DNA of 64,000 nucleotides from Streptomyces sp. ADI95-17 (GTDB lineage Bacteria; Actinomycetota; Actinomycetes; Streptomycetales; Streptomycetaceae). Positions 16,421 to 26,228 of the stretch are shown piece by piece (the first letter of the stretch is position 1; each line of letters begins with the position of its first letter). The translations under genes and the position numbers were made by a program. The notes under the pieces were generated by a model, which was not told the DNA's origin, ran no database searches, and saw only the letters and a program-made list of their open reading frames with translations. Where the stretch lies: NCBI RefSeq assembly GCF_003846175.1, contig NZ_ML123050.1, positions 614,318-678,317 of the forward strand. Reading direction: 5' to 3'.

Positions 16421-17185
16421 ATGTCTGCTGATCTCAACGGCTCCCGCGCACTGGTGACAGGGGCGGGCCACGGCATCGGCCGCGCCATCGCCGTCGCGCT
16501 CGCAGAGGCCGGCGCGGACGTCGCCGTCCACTACAACTCCTCCGCCGACGAGGCCGCGAAGACGGTCTCCGCGATCGAGGCGCTGGGCCGCCGGGCCAAG
16601 GCCTTCAAGGCCGATGTCACGGTGACCGCCGACGTGGACCGGCTCGTCGAGGAGGCGACCGGCTTCCTCGGCGGCCTGGACGTCCTGGTCTGCAACGCGG
16701 GCCATCTGATCGGCCGGGCCACCATCGCCGAGATGTCCGACGACCACTTCGACCAGGTCATCTCCACCAATCTGACGTCCACGTTCCGCACCGTGCGCGC
16801 CGCCGTCCCCCACCTGAAGGAGTCGTCGGCCGGCCGCATCATCACGATGTCCTCGCTGGCCGCCCACAACGGCGGTGGCCCCGGCTCAGTGGCCTACGCG
16901 GCGGCCAAGGCCGGTGTGCGCGGCTTCACCAAGGGCCTGGCCAAGGAGCTCGGGGGCACCGGCATCACGGTCAACGCCGTCGCGCCCGGCTTCATCAAGG
17001 GCACCGCCTTCCACGACACGTTCACCGCCCCCGAGGCGCAGCAGGCCATGGAGGCGGGCATCCCGGTCGGCCGGGCCGGCACCCCCGAGGACGTCGGCGC
17101 CGCGGTCGTCCACCTGGCCCTGCCGTCGTCCGGCTTCCTCACCGCCACCACGGTGGACATCGACGGTGGCGTGTGGCCGCGTTGA
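16421..17185 (+). CDS. short-chain dehydrogenase/reductase (KduD/FabG-like)
   Basis: The 254-residue SDR has the cofactor motif TGAGHGIG (residues about 13-20), NAG, a catalytic serine in MSSLAA and YAAAK (Tyr-x3-Lys). I chose ATG at 16421 after CGAAAGG; an in-frame upstream GTG would add 16 unlikely residues. In an operon for uronic-acid polymers it may reduce or oxidise a deoxy-keto-uronate released by the lyases, as KduD does, but the sequence alone cannot show this. The last 13 bases overlap the next gene. Confidence 0.88.
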   Translation: MSADLNGSRALVTGAGHGIGRAIAVALAEAGADVAVHYNSSADEAAKTVSAIEALGRRAKAFKADVTVTADVDRLVEEATGFLGGLDVLVCNAGHLIGRATIAEMSDDHFDQVISTNLTSTFRTVRAAVPHLKESSAGRIITMSSLAAHNGGGPGSVAYAAAKAGVRGFTKGLAKELGGTGITVNAVAPGFIKGTAFHDTFTAPEAQQAMEAGIPVGRAGTPEDVGAAVVHLALPSSGFLTATTVDIDGGVWPR

Positions 17186-18963
17186 GGCGGATCGCCCGGG
17201 AGCGGGGCGGCTGGTGGCACGCGTACGTCTGCCCGGCGCACGGCGTGGAGCTCGACCACGGTGACCTGCTCTCCGGGGTGTTCCCCGAGGGCGGTGCGCG
17301 CTGCGCGTACGGCTGCCGGGTGGACGACGAGGCGGTGCGCGGCGCCTGGCTGGTGCTCTCGCACCAGGCGTGGGCGCGGCACCTGCGGGTGCTCGCCCAC
17401 CGCAAGGAGCGCGCGGAGTCGGTGTCGCGACTGGTGGAGTACGCGGGGCTGTACGCCTCGCTGGCCACCGAGCGGCACGGCGAGGCCCAGTCCTGGATGC
17501 TGCGCGGCCGGCTCTTCCACCAGGCGCTGACCGACGCCATCTGGGCGGTGAACGTCGGGCACGCCGTGATCACGCTCGCCGAGCAGTCGACCGAGGACCT
17601 GGCGCCGGTGCTGCCGCTGCTGGACGCGCTGGAGCAGGCAGCTCTCGACGCCCGGGACGTGCTCACCGGTCAGGGCCAACTCGCCTCCAACTACACCGCG
17701 TGGCTCAACGCGGCCGGTGTGGCGGCGAGCCGGGGTGGTGCGGCGGCCCGTGGCCAGGAGTGGGACGGCGCCGGGCGGTGGCTGGAGGGCGAGCACGGGC
17801 TGTACGCGCATCTGCGCGTCGCGGTCGCCGACGACGGCTGGGAGTGGGAAGGCAGCACCTATTACCACGGGTTCGTGCTGCGGGCGGCGCTGCTGGCGCT
17901 GCGGGGCACCGACCCCGCCGCCGTGCCGTCCGACGTGGTGGATGTGCTGGCCGGGATGACGGATGTGCTGGCGGCGATCGCCACGCCGGGCGGCATCCTG
18001 CCGGCGCTGCACGACGGCCCGTATCTGCGCCGCCCGCTCGCCCTGGAATGGCTCGAACTCGCGGCCCTGGCTCAGCAGTTGGTGCCATCTCCGGCACTGG
18101 AAGCGGTGGCCGGGCGGGCCCGTGCCGAGCTCGGCGCGCAGGACGACGGGCTCGACCGCGAGCTGGCCGGCTGGTTCGCCGGACCGCCGCTGCCGCAGCG
18201 GCCGGCACCCGGTCCGGTGACGGTGTTCCCGACCGCCGGATACGCGGTGCTGCACCACGCGGGCGTGCACGCGCTGCTGGACTTCGGTCCGCACGGCGGC
18301 TCGCACGGCCATCGGGACAAGCTGTCGCTCTATCTGTACGGGGAGACCACCCCGTGGCAGCCCGACCCGGGCCAAGTGCCTTACGCTCACGCCGAGTTCC
18401 GGGATCTGTACGCGTCCACGGAGGCCCACCCGGCGTTCCGGGTGGACGGCGCGGAACAGGCCGAGTGCACCGGGCGGCTGCTCGGCGCGGACGGTTCGTC
18501 CGTCACCTCCGAGGTGACGACCGCCTACGAGGGTGTGCGCGCGGTGCGGCGGGTGGTGCTCGGTGACAGCTATCTGGTCGATCTGCTGACGGTGCGGGCC
18601 GAGGAGGAGCGGCGCCTCACCGCGCAGCTTCGCCCCGGTGTGGCGCTGGACGTCCAGCTCCAGGCCTCGGGCGAGGTCCGCACCACCTGGTACGGGGACG
18701 AGACCCTGCACGGCTGGCACACCCACACCCCCGGCGCGGCCGTGCGTCCGGTCTCCCGGCCGGGCCCCGGTCCGGCCGACGACCCGCAGCGGGTGCGCAC
18801 CCGGGTCGACTTCACCGCCCAGTCGGACCTGGTCACCTTCGCCTCGGTGTACCAGGCGGCGTCGGCCGGCCCCGCCGTGGCCGACGTGACGCTGGACGGT
18901 GACGGGGTACTGACGGTCGCGCTGACCGACGGCAGCGCCGCACGGTTCCGGACGGAGGACTGA
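17173..18963 (+). CDS. heparinase II/III-like polysaccharide lyase, cytoplasmic
   Basis: The 596-residue protein has an alpha-helical N-terminal toroid-like half (VSRLVEYAGLYASLATERHGE, WLNAAGVAA) and a C-terminal beta half with HGGSHGHRDKLSLYLYG, the His/Asp-rich segment of heparinase II/III enzymes. No signal peptide is present, so it should act inside the cell on imported oligosaccharides. A small cysteine set near residues 20-48 (YVCPAH, CAYGC) hints at metal binding. The GTG start at 17173 overlaps the SDR stop. Activity could be a lyase or unsaturated-oligosaccharide lyase; the substrate is unknown. Confidence 0.82.
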   Translation: MAALRRIARERGGWWHAYVCPAHGVELDHGDLLSGVFPEGGARCAYGCRVDDEAVRGAWLVLSHQAWARHLRVLAHRKERAESVSRLVEYAGLYASLATERHGEAQSWMLRGRLFHQALTDAIWAVNVGHAVITLAEQSTEDLAPVLPLLDALEQAALDARDVLTGQGQLASNYTAWLNAAGVAASRGGAAARGQEWDGAGRWLEGEHGLYAHLRVAVADDGWEWEGSTYYHGFVLRAALLALRGTDPAAVPSDVVDVLAGMTDVLAAIATPGGILPALHDGPYLRRPLALEWLELAALAQQLVPSPALEAVAGRARAELGAQDDGLDRELAGWFAGPPLPQRPAPGPVTVFPTAGYAVLHHAGVHALLDFGPHGGSHGHRDKLSLYLYGETTPWQPDPGQVPYAHAEFRDLYASTEAHPAFRVDGAEQAECTGRLLGADGSSVTSEVTTAYEGVRAVRRVVLGDSYLVDLLTVRAEEERRLTAQLRPGVALDVQLQASGEVRTTWYGDETLHGWHTHTPGAAVRPVSRPGPGPADDPQRVRTRVDFTAQSDLVTFASVYQAASAGPAVADVTLDGDGVLTVALTDGSAARFRTED

Positions 18964-18966
18964 CCC

Positions 18967-20952
18967 TTGTTGCTCTCGGCGACCCCGCCGCCCGGTCCGC
19001 GCCCCGCGCAGCAGGCGCGGCTGTACGAGGAGGCGGCCCGCCACCGCGGGCTGACCCCGCCCCGTACGCACCCCCTGGCCAGCATCACCTGGCTCGGCCC
19101 GGCCGCCTCCAACCCGGCGCTGGCCCACCGGGTGAGCGGCGACCCGGTCCATCTGGCGGAGAGCCGGCGCTGGATCGAGGCCGCGGTGCGGCTGCCGCAC
19201 TGGGGCAAGGCCCATATGCCGGACCACGATCTGGACGCCGGCTGGCTGCTGCACCATCTCTCGCTCGCCTACCGGTGGATCGGCGACGATCTGCCGGAGG
19301 GCGTGCGGGCACTGCTGCGGTACAAGCTGCTGCTCCAGGGGCGGCGGATGTACGAGTTCGCGGTGGCGAGCGAGGGCCGCTGGTGGTCGTCCTCGTACTG
19401 GCAGAACCACAACTGGATCTGTTACGCGGGTCTGGCGACGGCCGGTTATGTGCTGGGCAAGGAGGAGTGGACCGAGCGCGCCAAGGAGAATCTCGGCACG
19501 GTCCTCGATCTGATGCCGGACGACGGTTCGCACGCCGAGGGGGTCGTCTACTGGCGTTACGGAGTGCCGTTCCTCGCCATCCACCTGGATCTCCTCCAGG
19601 AGGCGGAGGGCATCGACTGGTGGGGGCGGGGCGGCTTCCTCACGAACACCTTCCACTACCGGCTGCACCAGTTGGCCCCCGGCTTCGCGTTCAACGTCGA
19701 CCACGGCGACTGCCACGACCGGCGCAGCGGACACAGTGCCGGCCTGTACTACCGGCTCGCGGCGCAGTACGGGATTCCCCAGGCACAGTGGCTGGGTGAT
19801 CTCGCCTCGGGTGAACTGCTGTGGCAGGAGGCGGCGGAGAGCGGGGTACGGCCGGGGATCCTGCCGGAGGCGTATCTCGAATACCTCTGGTACGACCCGT
19901 CCGTGTCCGGCGCCCGGCCCACCGGGACACGGGCGTTCTTCCCGGATCTCGGGTTGCTCGCGGCCCGGACCGGGTGGGACGACGACGCCACGCTGGTCTC
20001 GTTCAAGGCGAGCCCCGGCGGTGGTCACAAGGCGTGGGAGACCTCGGCGAAGCACCGGGCGGAGCTGGGCTGGGAGACTCTCAACCAGGGCCACCACCAC
20101 CCCGATTCGGGCTCGTTCGTGCTGGTGTCGCAGGGTGCGTTCCTCGCGGTCGACGAGGGTTACAGCAACCGCAAGCGGGCGGCACATCACAATCTGCTGC
20201 TGGTGGACGGCCGGGGGTACGCGGACGAGGACCGCTACCACGTCTACAAGGACATCCCGTACGAGCGGCAGGCCCGGCAGCGCGATGTGCTCGCCGGTCC
20301 CGACTGCGGGTGGGCGCACGCCACGGCGGAGATCGCCGCGATGTACGACCCGGACCTGGGCGTGCGGCGGCTGGACCGGACGCTGGTGTTCACCCCGGCG
20401 GGGCGGCTCGTGCTGCTGGACCTCGCCGAGGCGGACACGGAGCGGGAGTGGACGTTCCTGCTCCAGACCGACCGGCCCACCGAGCCGGGGCCGGACGGCG
20501 GCCGGCTGATCCGGTCCGGGGCGGCCTGTGCCCTGGTGCGGCAGTTCGCGCCGCAGGATGCCTCGGTCGTCTCCGAGGCCACCGAGGTGGAGGCCAATCC
20601 GACGTCCAGCACGCCGGAGCTGCGGCTCACCCGCACACTGCACACCCTGAGCGCGACGACCGGGCGCTCGACGGACGCCCTCTTCCTCACCTCGATCGTC
20701 CCGGGCTCGGTACCGGCCCCCGCCGAGCGGGTGTTGTGCGCGCGGGGCCAGGGCGTCACCTTCGGCGAGGAAACCGTGCTCCTCTCCCCCGTGGCCCGCC
20801 GGATCCGTACCGCCTCGGTGTCGGCGGACGCGGCGGCGGTGCTGCTCGGGGCCGAAGGCTCGGCCCCGTACGTGGTGGCGGCCACCCGGCTGGAGCTGGA
20901 CGGCCGCGTGCTGCTCGATGTCCCGGAGCCGTACACAGGAAAGGTCGGCTGA
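18967..20952 (+). CDS. second heparinase II/III-like lyase, cytoplasmic
   Basis: The 661-residue protein starts at TTG 18967, three bases after the previous stop. It has an all-alpha N-terminal domain with SSSYWQNHNWICYAG and DGSHAEGVVYWRYG. The heparinase II/III beta domain follows, with HHHPDSGSFVLVSQG and AVDEGYS. The Asn-His-Asn, Tyr and His residues fit the lyase active-site pattern of PL21-type enzymes. No export signal is visible. Two different members side by side suggest sequential or linkage-specific cleavage of imported fragments. Confidence 0.82.
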   Translation: MLLSATPPPGPRPAQQARLYEEAARHRGLTPPRTHPLASITWLGPAASNPALAHRVSGDPVHLAESRRWIEAAVRLPHWGKAHMPDHDLDAGWLLHHLSLAYRWIGDDLPEGVRALLRYKLLLQGRRMYEFAVASEGRWWSSSYWQNHNWICYAGLATAGYVLGKEEWTERAKENLGTVLDLMPDDGSHAEGVVYWRYGVPFLAIHLDLLQEAEGIDWWGRGGFLTNTFHYRLHQLAPGFAFNVDHGDCHDRRSGHSAGLYYRLAAQYGIPQAQWLGDLASGELLWQEAAESGVRPGILPEAYLEYLWYDPSVSGARPTGTRAFFPDLGLLAARTGWDDDATLVSFKASPGGGHKAWETSAKHRAELGWETLNQGHHHPDSGSFVLVSQGAFLAVDEGYSNRKRAAHHNLLLVDGRGYADEDRYHVYKDIPYERQARQRDVLAGPDCGWAHATAEIAAMYDPDLGVRRLDRTLVFTPAGRLVLLDLAEADTEREWTFLLQTDRPTEPGPDGGRLIRSGAACALVRQFAPQDASVVSEATEVEANPTSSTPELRLTRTLHTLSATTGRSTDALFLTSIVPGSVPAPAERVLCARGQGVTFGEETVLLSPVARRIRTASVSADAAAVLLGAEGSAPYVVAATRLELDGRVLLDVPEPYTGKVG

Positions 20953-20957
20953 TCACC

Positions 20958-21560
20958 ATGCAGGCAACCCTCTCGTCCGGCTGGCCGACGCTGCTGCGGC
21001 GGCTGGAGTTCGTGGCCTACCCGGCGGCCGCCGGGGCCGCCTTCACCGTGCTGTCGCTCGGTGTCGTGACCTGGCTTCCCGCGCTCGCCGCGATGGGGCA
21101 CGCCCTCCAGCGGTGGCGGGCGGAGGGTGACAGCCGCTGCTTCACCAACACCTTCGCCGCCTTCCCGCAGTACTGGCGGTCCCTGTGGCGCCACTCCCTG
21201 GCGTCCACCGCCGCAGCCGTCGTGCTGGCCGCCAACATCGTCCATCTGCTGGGCCGTCCGGAGCCGTGGACGTTCGTGCTGCTCGCCGCTCAGGTGGGCA
21301 TCGCGGCCGCCCTCGCCATCCACCATGTGGCGCTCGCGGCCGAGGCGGGCCGCTCGCCGCGCGGAACGGTCCGCAGCTGGTCGCGCGGTGCGCTGGCCCT
21401 CGGCTTCGGGTCGGCGGCCCGTGGCACCGCTCTGCTCGGCGCGGTGATCTCCGCCGTGCTGATCTCCCTCGTCGTACCGCTGGGGCCCCTGCTCCTCGGC
21501 CCCAGCATCCCCGTACTGCTCGCTCTGTCCTTCGCAGACCCCAGGAGGCACACCCCATGA
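20958..21560 (+). CDS. DUF624 (YesL-like) membrane protein
   Basis: Two hundred residues form about five hydrophobic helices, with TVLSLGVVTWLPALAAMGHAL in the first half and FPQYWRSLWRHS, a W-rich loop of DUF624 proteins. YesL in Bacillus lies in the rhamnogalacturonan locus beside similar sugar transporters. Its function is not known, but family members recur with polysaccharide ABC importers. ATG at 20958 follows the lyase stop by five bases, and its stop overlaps the next start (ATGA). Confidence 0.8.
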   Translation: MQATLSSGWPTLLRRLEFVAYPAAAGAAFTVLSLGVVTWLPALAAMGHALQRWRAEGDSRCFTNTFAAFPQYWRSLWRHSLASTAAAVVLAANIVHLLGRPEPWTFVLLAAQVGIAAALAIHHVALAAEAGRSPRGTVRSWSRGALALGFGSAARGTALLGAVISAVLISLVVPLGPLLLGPSIPVLLALSFADPRRHTP

Positions 21561-22636
21561 GCCGTGTACTGCGCACCATCCTCGTCGCCGCGCTCGCCGC
21601 CGGCGCGCCGCTCGCCTTCCCGCCGCCGTCCGTCGCCGCCGAGGCCGCCACCGCGTACTACGTGTCGCCGTCCGGCAGCGACTCCAACGCCGGTACGTCG
21701 GCGAGCGCCCCGCTCGCCACGATCCAGAAGGCGGTCGATCTGGCGCCGACGGGCGCGGTGGTCAATCTCGCCGCCGGTACGTACAAACAGGACGTCGTGA
21801 CCAAGCGCGCCGGTGTCACCATCACCGGCCCGGCGAACGCCGTGGTGAAGGGGGCCGGCGACGCCCGGATCATCCAGGTGCAGCACGACTCGACAACGCT
21901 CAGCGGCTTCACCGTGGACGGGCTGCACGGGTCGTCCACCGATGTGTCGGGTTACCGCCTCAAGCTCATATATGTCATGAGCACGACTCCGGGCAACGGG
22001 GTGGGCGGTCTGCGCATCACCGGGATGACGCTGAAGAACGCCGCCGACGAGTGCCTCCGGGTGCGCTACCTGGTGACCGGCGCGGACATCTCCGACAACA
22101 CGATCACCAACTGCGGGGTCAACGACTTCAAGTTCGGCGGCGGCGGCAAGAACGGCGAGGGCATCTACCTCGGCACCGCCCCGGAGCAGCAGGGGGCGAA
22201 CGGCGCCCCGGACGCGGCCCCCGACATCAGCAAGAACAACCGCATCCATCACAACACCATCGCCACCCAGGGCAACGAGTGCGTGGACGTGAAGGAGAAC
22301 TCGACCAACAACTACGTCGAGTACAACGACTGCAGCGGCCAGAAGGACTCCAGCTCCGGCGGCCTGGACGCGCGCGGCAGCGGCAACATCTTCCGTTACA
22401 ACACCATTCACGACAACGTCGGTTCGGGCATCCGGCTCGGCGGTGACACCGCGACCGACGGCGTGAACACCAGTATTTACGGCAACACCATCACCGGTAA
22501 CGCGGGCGGCGGCATCAAGTTCATGCGCACCCCGCAAGGTCCGGTGTGCACCAACACCATGAGCGGCAACACCGGTGGCGACGCGGTCGGCACCTACGGC
22601 GGCGAGTACGACCCGACGGGTGCGTGCCCCCAGTGA
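21557..22636 (+). CDS. secreted right-handed parallel beta-helix protein, probable polysaccharide lyase
   Basis: The 359-residue protein has a Sec signal (VLRTILVAALAAGAPLAF, cleavage near AEA). It then shows AYYVSPSGSDSNAGTSASAP, the opening typical of PL9/PL6-type beta-helix proteins, with regular N-T-I-x-x-N coils such as ISDNTITNCG, IHHNTIATQG and IYGNTITGNAG. NGEGIYLG and ECVDVKENS mark inner turns. It probably cleaves or binds the polymer outside the cell. The ATG overlaps the DUF624 stop by four bases. Confidence 0.85.
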   Translation: MSRVLRTILVAALAAGAPLAFPPPSVAAEAATAYYVSPSGSDSNAGTSASAPLATIQKAVDLAPTGAVVNLAAGTYKQDVVTKRAGVTITGPANAVVKGAGDARIIQVQHDSTTLSGFTVDGLHGSSTDVSGYRLKLIYVMSTTPGNGVGGLRITGMTLKNAADECLRVRYLVTGADISDNTITNCGVNDFKFGGGGKNGEGIYLGTAPEQQGANGAPDAAPDISKNNRIHHNTIATQGNECVDVKENSTNNYVEYNDCSGQKDSSSGGLDARGSGNIFRYNTIHDNVGSGIRLGGDTATDGVNTSIYGNTITGNAGGGIKFMRTPQGPVCTNTMSGNTGGDAVGTYGGEYDPTGACPQ

Positions 22637-23784
22637 CCGGGCGGGGACCCGCGAGACGCGGGGTACTGACGGCGGCGGCCTCTCTGGCCGCGGTCGCGGC
22701 CACGGCGCCCGGGGCCCAGGCGGCCGAGCGGTCGGGCGGCGGCGCGGGCCGGTCGCGCTGGACGACGTCCTGGGCGACCGCGCAGACCGCGCCCACCGCC
22801 ACGGACACGGTGGCGAGCGCCGGCCTGACCGACGGCACCTGCGTTTCCCACGTACGGCTCTCCGCGGGCGGGAACGTCCGGCTGCGCTACGGGCACGCCT
22901 TCGGCACGGTCCCGGTCCTCGTCGGCCCGGTGACGGCGGGCGGCCTGCCCGTGACGTTCGGCGGGCAGCGGCAGGCGTGGCTCGCCGCGGGCTCCTCGCT
23001 GACCAGCGACGCGGTCGCCGGACTGCGGGTCCCCGAGGCCGCGCGGCTGACGGTGGAGACCAAGCTCCCCGGCCCCACCGGTCCGCTCTCCTTCCACCGC
23101 AACACCCATGCCTCGCACTCCGTCGACGGCGAGCGCACCACATCGGTGTTCCTGCTGACGGGCGTCGAGGTGACGGGCGCGCACGGGCCCGTGATCGCGG
23201 TGCTCGGCGACTCCATCACGGAGGGTGTCGGCACACCCGACGACGCCGACCTGCGCTGGCCCGACCAGTTGGCCCGGCGTCTCCCCGGCTCGGCCGTCGC
23301 CAATCTCGGCATCAGCGGCAACCGGCTGCTGCTGGACGACGCCAGGTTCGGGCCGGGCGGACAGGCGCGCTTCGACCGCGATGTGCTGTCGCTGCCCGGA
23401 CTGCGCACCGTCCTCGTCCATCTCGGTGTCAACGACCTCCAGCAGCCGCCGAGCCAGACCGACCCGGCGCTCGTCCTGGCCGGGTACCGGCAACTGGTAC
23501 TGCGCGCCCGCAACGCCGGGCTGCGGACGGTCGGCGCGACCATCGCCCCGTTCGGCGGCTGGACCCGCTGGACGCCGGAGCTCGAAGCGGTGCGGCAGCG
23601 GATCAACGCGGCGGTGCGCACCGGCCGGGTCTTCGACGCCGTCGTCGACTTCGACGCGGCACTGCGCGACGCGGAGAACCCGGCACGGCTGCTGCCCGCG
23701 TACGACAGCGGGGACGGACTCCACCCCAACCCTTCCGGTCACGCCGCGCTGGCAGCGGCCGTCGACCGCCGAAATCTCCTGTGA
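22633..23784 (+). CDS. secreted SGNH/GDSL hydrolase (carbohydrate esterase-like)
   Basis: The GTG start at 22633 overlaps the previous stop (GTGA) and begins a twin-arginine-like signal, ARRGVLTAAASLAAVAA. The mature part holds GDSITEG (catalytic serine, about residue 196), GISGNR, a GVND motif and DGLHPNPSGH with the Asp-x-x-His pair. An N-terminal beta domain (about residues 35-185) precedes the hydrolase fold, as in rhamnogalacturonan and xylan acetylesterases of related type. It likely removes acetyl or similar groups from the polymer so that lyases can act. Confidence 0.85.
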   Translation: MTGRGPARRGVLTAAASLAAVAATAPGAQAAERSGGGAGRSRWTTSWATAQTAPTATDTVASAGLTDGTCVSHVRLSAGGNVRLRYGHAFGTVPVLVGPVTAGGLPVTFGGQRQAWLAAGSSLTSDAVAGLRVPEAARLTVETKLPGPTGPLSFHRNTHASHSVDGERTTSVFLLTGVEVTGAHGPVIAVLGDSITEGVGTPDDADLRWPDQLARRLPGSAVANLGISGNRLLLDDARFGPGGQARFDRDVLSLPGLRTVLVHLGVNDLQQPPSQTDPALVLAGYRQLVLRARNAGLRTVGATIAPFGGWTRWTPELEAVRQRINAAVRTGRVFDAVVDFDAALRDAENPARLLPAYDSGDGLHPNPSGHAALAAAVDRRNLL

Positions 23785-23791
23785 GGGCCGC

Positions 23792-26224
23792 ATGACGAAC
23801 CCAGGCACCACTCCAGGCACCACCCGGCGCACCGTTCTCGCCGGGGCGGCGGCTCTCGGCGCGGCCGCCGCGCTTCCGCTGGCGCTCACCGCCGCCACGG
23901 GCACCGCGCACGCGACGTCCCCGGCAGCCGTCACCGACGACCCCGCCGCCCTGCGCACCCGCTGGCACACCCTGCTCACCGGTGGCCCCGGACTCGACCT
24001 GACGGACCCGCAGATCGCCGCGGCCGTGGCCCGGATCGGCAAGGCCGCGACCACCTCGGTCAAGGGTCTCGACCCGGCCCGGACCGACGGGCTGTTCCCC
24101 GATCTGACCAGCACCACGCTCTCCAACCATGTGACGACGTCGTTCAAGCGGCTCGCCACGGTCGCGACCGCGTGGGCCGTCCCCGGCACCCCGCAGTACG
24201 GCGACACCGCGCTGCGCGATCTGCTGCTGGCCGGCCTCGACTGGATGCTGACCAACCGCTACGGCGCCGACCACACCCGGTTCGACAACGACTGGGACTG
24301 GGAGATCGGCTCCGCGCTCGCCCTCAACGACACTGCCGTGCTGCTGTACGACGTGCTGGGCACGGAGCGGCTGGGCCGGATCACCGCGGCCGTGCGGCAC
24401 TACACACCCGACCCGAACCTCTGGCGGGCCGACCGGCAGATCGCCACCGGCGCCAACCGGGTCTGGATCTCCACCGTGGTCGCCGTCAACGCGGTGCTCA
24501 CCGGGACCGGCGGCGATCTGGCCCGGGTCCGTGACGCTCTTTCGGACGTCGAGGGTTCGGGCGCCAACAGCGTCCTGGCCTTCAACGACGCGAGCGCCGC
24601 GGCGGAGGGCACCGGCGAGGGCTTCTACTCCGACGGTTCGTTCCTCCAGCACTACAAGCACCCGTACAACGGCGGGTACGGCAAGGAGCTGCTGAACAAC
24701 CTGTCCCGGCTGCTGAACCTCCTCGCCGGGACCGAGTGGGCGGTCACCGACCCCGACCTCGACAACATCCGCGGCTGGGTCGACGACGGCTTCGACCCGC
24801 TGCTGGTGCGCGGCGACGTGATGGCCTCGGTGTGCGGGCGCGAGATCGCCCGGCCCAGCAAGCAGGGCCATGTGTCGGCGCAGACGGTCATCGAGGCGGT
24901 GGTGCGGCTGATCCCGAGCTTCCCTGGCGAGACGGCCGACCGGTTCACCTCCCTGGTCAAGCAGTGGATCGCCGAGGACACCTACCGGGACTTCCTGGCC
25001 GTCACCGACCTCGCCTCGCTGGTCGCCGCCCGGCAGGTCATCGCCTCCACGGTGCCGGCGCGAGGGCCGCTGGTCGCGCACAAGCAGCACCCCCGGATGG
25101 ACAAGGCCGCCCACCACCGGCCGTCGTTCGCGCTCGGCATCTCCGCGTACTCGTCCCGGATCTACAACTACGAGTCGATCCAGAACGAGAACCTGCACGC
25201 CTGGCACCTGTCCGACGGCATGGTCCTGCTCTACACCGACGACCTCGGGCACTACAGCGAGGACTACTGGCCGACCGTCGACCCGTCCCGGCTGCCCGGC
25301 ACCACCGTCATCGCGGGGCGCCCGGCCGACGCGGCGGGGCAGCGCACCACCAGCACGGCCGACTGGGCGGGCGGGACCGCGCTGCCCGGCACCACGCTCG
25401 GCGCGTACGGCATGGAGCTGCGCGCGTACGGCAGTTCGCTGCACGGGCTGAAGAGCTGGTTCTGCCTGGACGACGTGATCGCCTGCGTCGGCTCGGGCAT
25501 CGGCGCCGACGCGGGCACGGCCGAAACGGTCGTCGAGAACCGGAAACTCCGCGATCCGAAGGCGGCCCTGCTGGTCAACGGCGCGGCGGCGCCCACGGAC
25601 GCAGGCTGGTCGGCCCGGCTGGACAAGGTCCGGTGGCTGCATGTGGCCGGAACCGGCGGCTATGTCTTCCCCGAGCCCGCCACGCTGAACGGTCTGCGCG
25701 AGGAGCGCACCGCGACCTGGCGCGAGATCAACCTCAAGTACGGCACGGACACCTCGGTCACCCGCCCGTATCTGACGCTGTGGCAGGACCACGGTGCCGC
25801 ACCGAGCGGGGCCGGCTACTTCTGGCTCCAGGCCCCGGCCGCCTCGGCCGAGCGGACCGAGCAGTGGTCGGCCGCGCCGCCGGTGAAGCTGATCGCCCGC
25901 TCCACCGCCGTGCACGCGGTACAACGCTGCGCGGACGGGCTGGTCGCCGCGAACTTCTGGACCGCCGGCACCGTCCGGGACCTCACTTCGGACGGCCCCG
26001 CCTCGGTGCTGGTGCGGCCGGACGGGAAGACGGTGAAGGTGTCGCTGTCCGACCCGACCCAGCTGCGGTCCTCGGTCGTGCTGGACCTGGCGCAGCGCGG
26101 CCTGAGCGTCGTCTCCGCCGATCCGGGCGTGAGCGCCCGGTCCACCAAGGACGGTGTCCGGATCACCGCCGACACGGCCGGACGCCACGGCGCAACCCTC
26201 AACCTCACCCTGAAGAGGAGCTAG
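23792..26224 (+). CDS. polysaccharide lyase family 8 protein (hyaluronate/chondroitin/xanthan lyase-like)
   Basis: The 810-residue protein has a Tat signal (TRRTVLAGAAALGAAAALP) and the PL8 layout. The alpha/alpha toroid carries NDWDWEIGSALALN, GFYSDGSFLQHYKHPYNGGYG with the catalytic His and Tyr candidates, and a conserved Arg in RPSKQGH. The central beta region has YNYESIQNENLHAWHLSDGM. Length and order match bacterial hyaluronate and xanthan lyases. It acts outside the cell by beta-elimination next to uronic acids. The start is ATG at 23792, seven bases after the esterase stop. The exact polymer is undetermined. Confidence 0.92.
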   Translation: MTNPGTTPGTTRRTVLAGAAALGAAAALPLALTAATGTAHATSPAAVTDDPAALRTRWHTLLTGGPGLDLTDPQIAAAVARIGKAATTSVKGLDPARTDGLFPDLTSTTLSNHVTTSFKRLATVATAWAVPGTPQYGDTALRDLLLAGLDWMLTNRYGADHTRFDNDWDWEIGSALALNDTAVLLYDVLGTERLGRITAAVRHYTPDPNLWRADRQIATGANRVWISTVVAVNAVLTGTGGDLARVRDALSDVEGSGANSVLAFNDASAAAEGTGEGFYSDGSFLQHYKHPYNGGYGKELLNNLSRLLNLLAGTEWAVTDPDLDNIRGWVDDGFDPLLVRGDVMASVCGREIARPSKQGHVSAQTVIEAVVRLIPSFPGETADRFTSLVKQWIAEDTYRDFLAVTDLASLVAARQVIASTVPARGPLVAHKQHPRMDKAAHHRPSFALGISAYSSRIYNYESIQNENLHAWHLSDGMVLLYTDDLGHYSEDYWPTVDPSRLPGTTVIAGRPADAAGQRTTSTADWAGGTALPGTTLGAYGMELRAYGSSLHGLKSWFCLDDVIACVGSGIGADAGTAETVVENRKLRDPKAALLVNGAAAPTDAGWSARLDKVRWLHVAGTGGYVFPEPATLNGLREERTATWREINLKYGTDTSVTRPYLTLWQDHGAAPSGAGYFWLQAPAASAERTEQWSAAPPVKLIARSTAVHAVQRCADGLVAANFWTAGTVRDLTSDGPASVLVRPDGKTVKVSLSDPTQLRSSVVLDLAQRGLSVVSADPGVSARSTKDGVRITADTAGRHGATLNLTLKRS

Positions 26225-26228
26225 ACCC

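Noticed and set aside
16894..20643. Very long open frame on the minus strand opposite the SDR and heparinase genes
   Set aside because: It is the antisense shadow of strongly biased GC-rich codons. It is rich in Arg/Pro/Gly, lacks domains and a ribosome-binding site, and overlaps well-supported genes.
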